Assembly (NCBI GenBank): GCA_937969395.1
Contig: CALBVI010000229.1
Coordinates: 1 to 7,582, forward strand
Origin: an uncultured Spongiibacteraceae bacterium
GTDB lineage: Bacteria > Pseudomonadota > Gammaproteobacteria > Pseudomonadales > Dasaniaceae
Direction: 5' to 3'
Length of the DNA stretch: 7,582 nt
Shown here: in pieces, positions 7,261 to 7,582 of the stretch
How positions within the stretch are numbered: position 1 is the first letter of the stretch
Layout of the letters: the number at the start of each line of letters is the position of its first letter
Made by a program: the position numbers and the translations under genes
Notes under the pieces: generated by a model
Told to the model about the DNA's origin: nothing
The model's input: only the letters and a program-made list of their open reading frames with translations
Database searches by the model: none

Positions 7261-7582
7261 TTACTTCGCCACTGATGACAGCCAATCCATATTTTGCGAG
7301 CGGCGACCCTTAACCGCATCAAAATACATGGTCTGTAATTTTTCAGTAATGGGACCACGATCACCGGCACCGATCTTGCGACCATCCAATTCACGAATCG
7401 GTAACACCTCAGCCGCTGTGCCGGTAAAGAACGCCTCATCCGCAACATAAACTTCATCGCGAGTAATACGCTTTTCGCGAACTTCAAGACCGAGTTCCTC
7501 AGCAAACGAGAAAATCGTGTTACGCGTAATACCATCTAAACAACTGGTTAGCTCAGGGGTAAAGATGATGCCATTGCGAATA
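7261..7582 (-). CDS. ilvE: Branched-chain amino acid aminotransferase, C-terminal part (5' end outside window)
   Basis: IlvE is a PLP-dependent fold-type IV transaminase that makes leucine, isoleucine and valine from their 2-oxo acids with glutamate. I translated the last 106 residues on the minus strand, ending in TAA at 7261-7263. They read IRNGIIFTPELTSCLDGITR, then EELGLEVREKRITRDEVYVA, then DEAFFTGTAAEVLPI and GDRGPITEKLQTMYFDAV. These match the IlvE C-terminal half, including the LDGITR segment and the TGTAAE phosphate-binding loop. The lysine that binds PLP lies upstream of the window. D-amino acid transaminase and aminodeoxychorismate lyase share the fold, but ADEAFFTGTAAEVLPI and the C-terminal pattern favour IlvE. 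Next to waaF it is probably a conserved neighbour, not a pathway partner. No clear terminator hairpin follows it, so some read-through into waaF is possible. Confidence 0.93.
   Translation of the reverse strand, partial: IRNGIIFTPELTSCLDGITRNTIFSFAEELGLEVREKRITRDEVYVADEAFFTGTAAEVLPIRELDGRKIGAGDRGPITEKLQTMYFDAVKGRRSQNMDWLSSVAK

Noticed and set aside
7230..7535. Minus-strand open frame of 101 codons at the right end
   Set aside because: It is a shifted-frame shadow of ilvE. The neighbouring frame gives a clear IlvE C-terminus ending at 7261, while this frame gives an arginine-rich product with no family resemblance.

Overview
The window looks like chromosomal DNA from a gammaproteobacterium, probably a marine, fairly A+T-rich lineage near Pseudomonadales/Cellvibrionales. 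The order ilvE then waaF is the one I recall from Pseudomonas, and the proteins (WaaF, LpxL, MsbA, RmlABCD) are typical Gram-negative lipopolysaccharide enzymes. The taxon is inferred from recall; no search was run. All intact genes lie on the minus strand, so the window reads from right to left.

Right end (about 7582-5211): the 3' end of ilvE (branched-chain aminotransferase), a 74-nt gap, then waaF (heptosyltransferase II) coupled by a TTGA stop/start overlap to an lpxL-type lipid A late acyltransferase. These make inner core and lipid A.

Middle (about 5210-4439): a 772-nt stretch without an intact gene. Its right half is the decayed remains of a plus-strand UDP-glucose 6-dehydrogenase gene (ugd). 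Two separate parts of the family can be read, with the N-terminus and the catalytic middle missing, one in-frame stop and at least two frame changes. The pseudogene stop codon and the lpxL stop codon share the same CTAG. The left half is A+T-rich and holds a candidate promoter for msbA.

Left end (4438-1): msbA (lipid A-core flippase) followed closely by rfbB, rfbA, rfbC and the first 38 codons of rfbD. These four are the complete dTDP-L-rhamnose pathway, in the order B-A-C-D. Spacing is 39 nt, an 8-nt overlap, 18 nt and another 8-nt overlap, which suggests one transcript. The genes together run from lipid A acylation and core heptose transfer, through flipping of the finished lipid A-core, to the rhamnose donor for O-antigen or other surface glycan.

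The main unusual item is the ugd relic, a scar that suggests this surface-polysaccharide locus once made UDP-glucuronate or was rearranged. I found no CRISPR array, RNA gene, insertion sequence, or evidence of a wholly new system.
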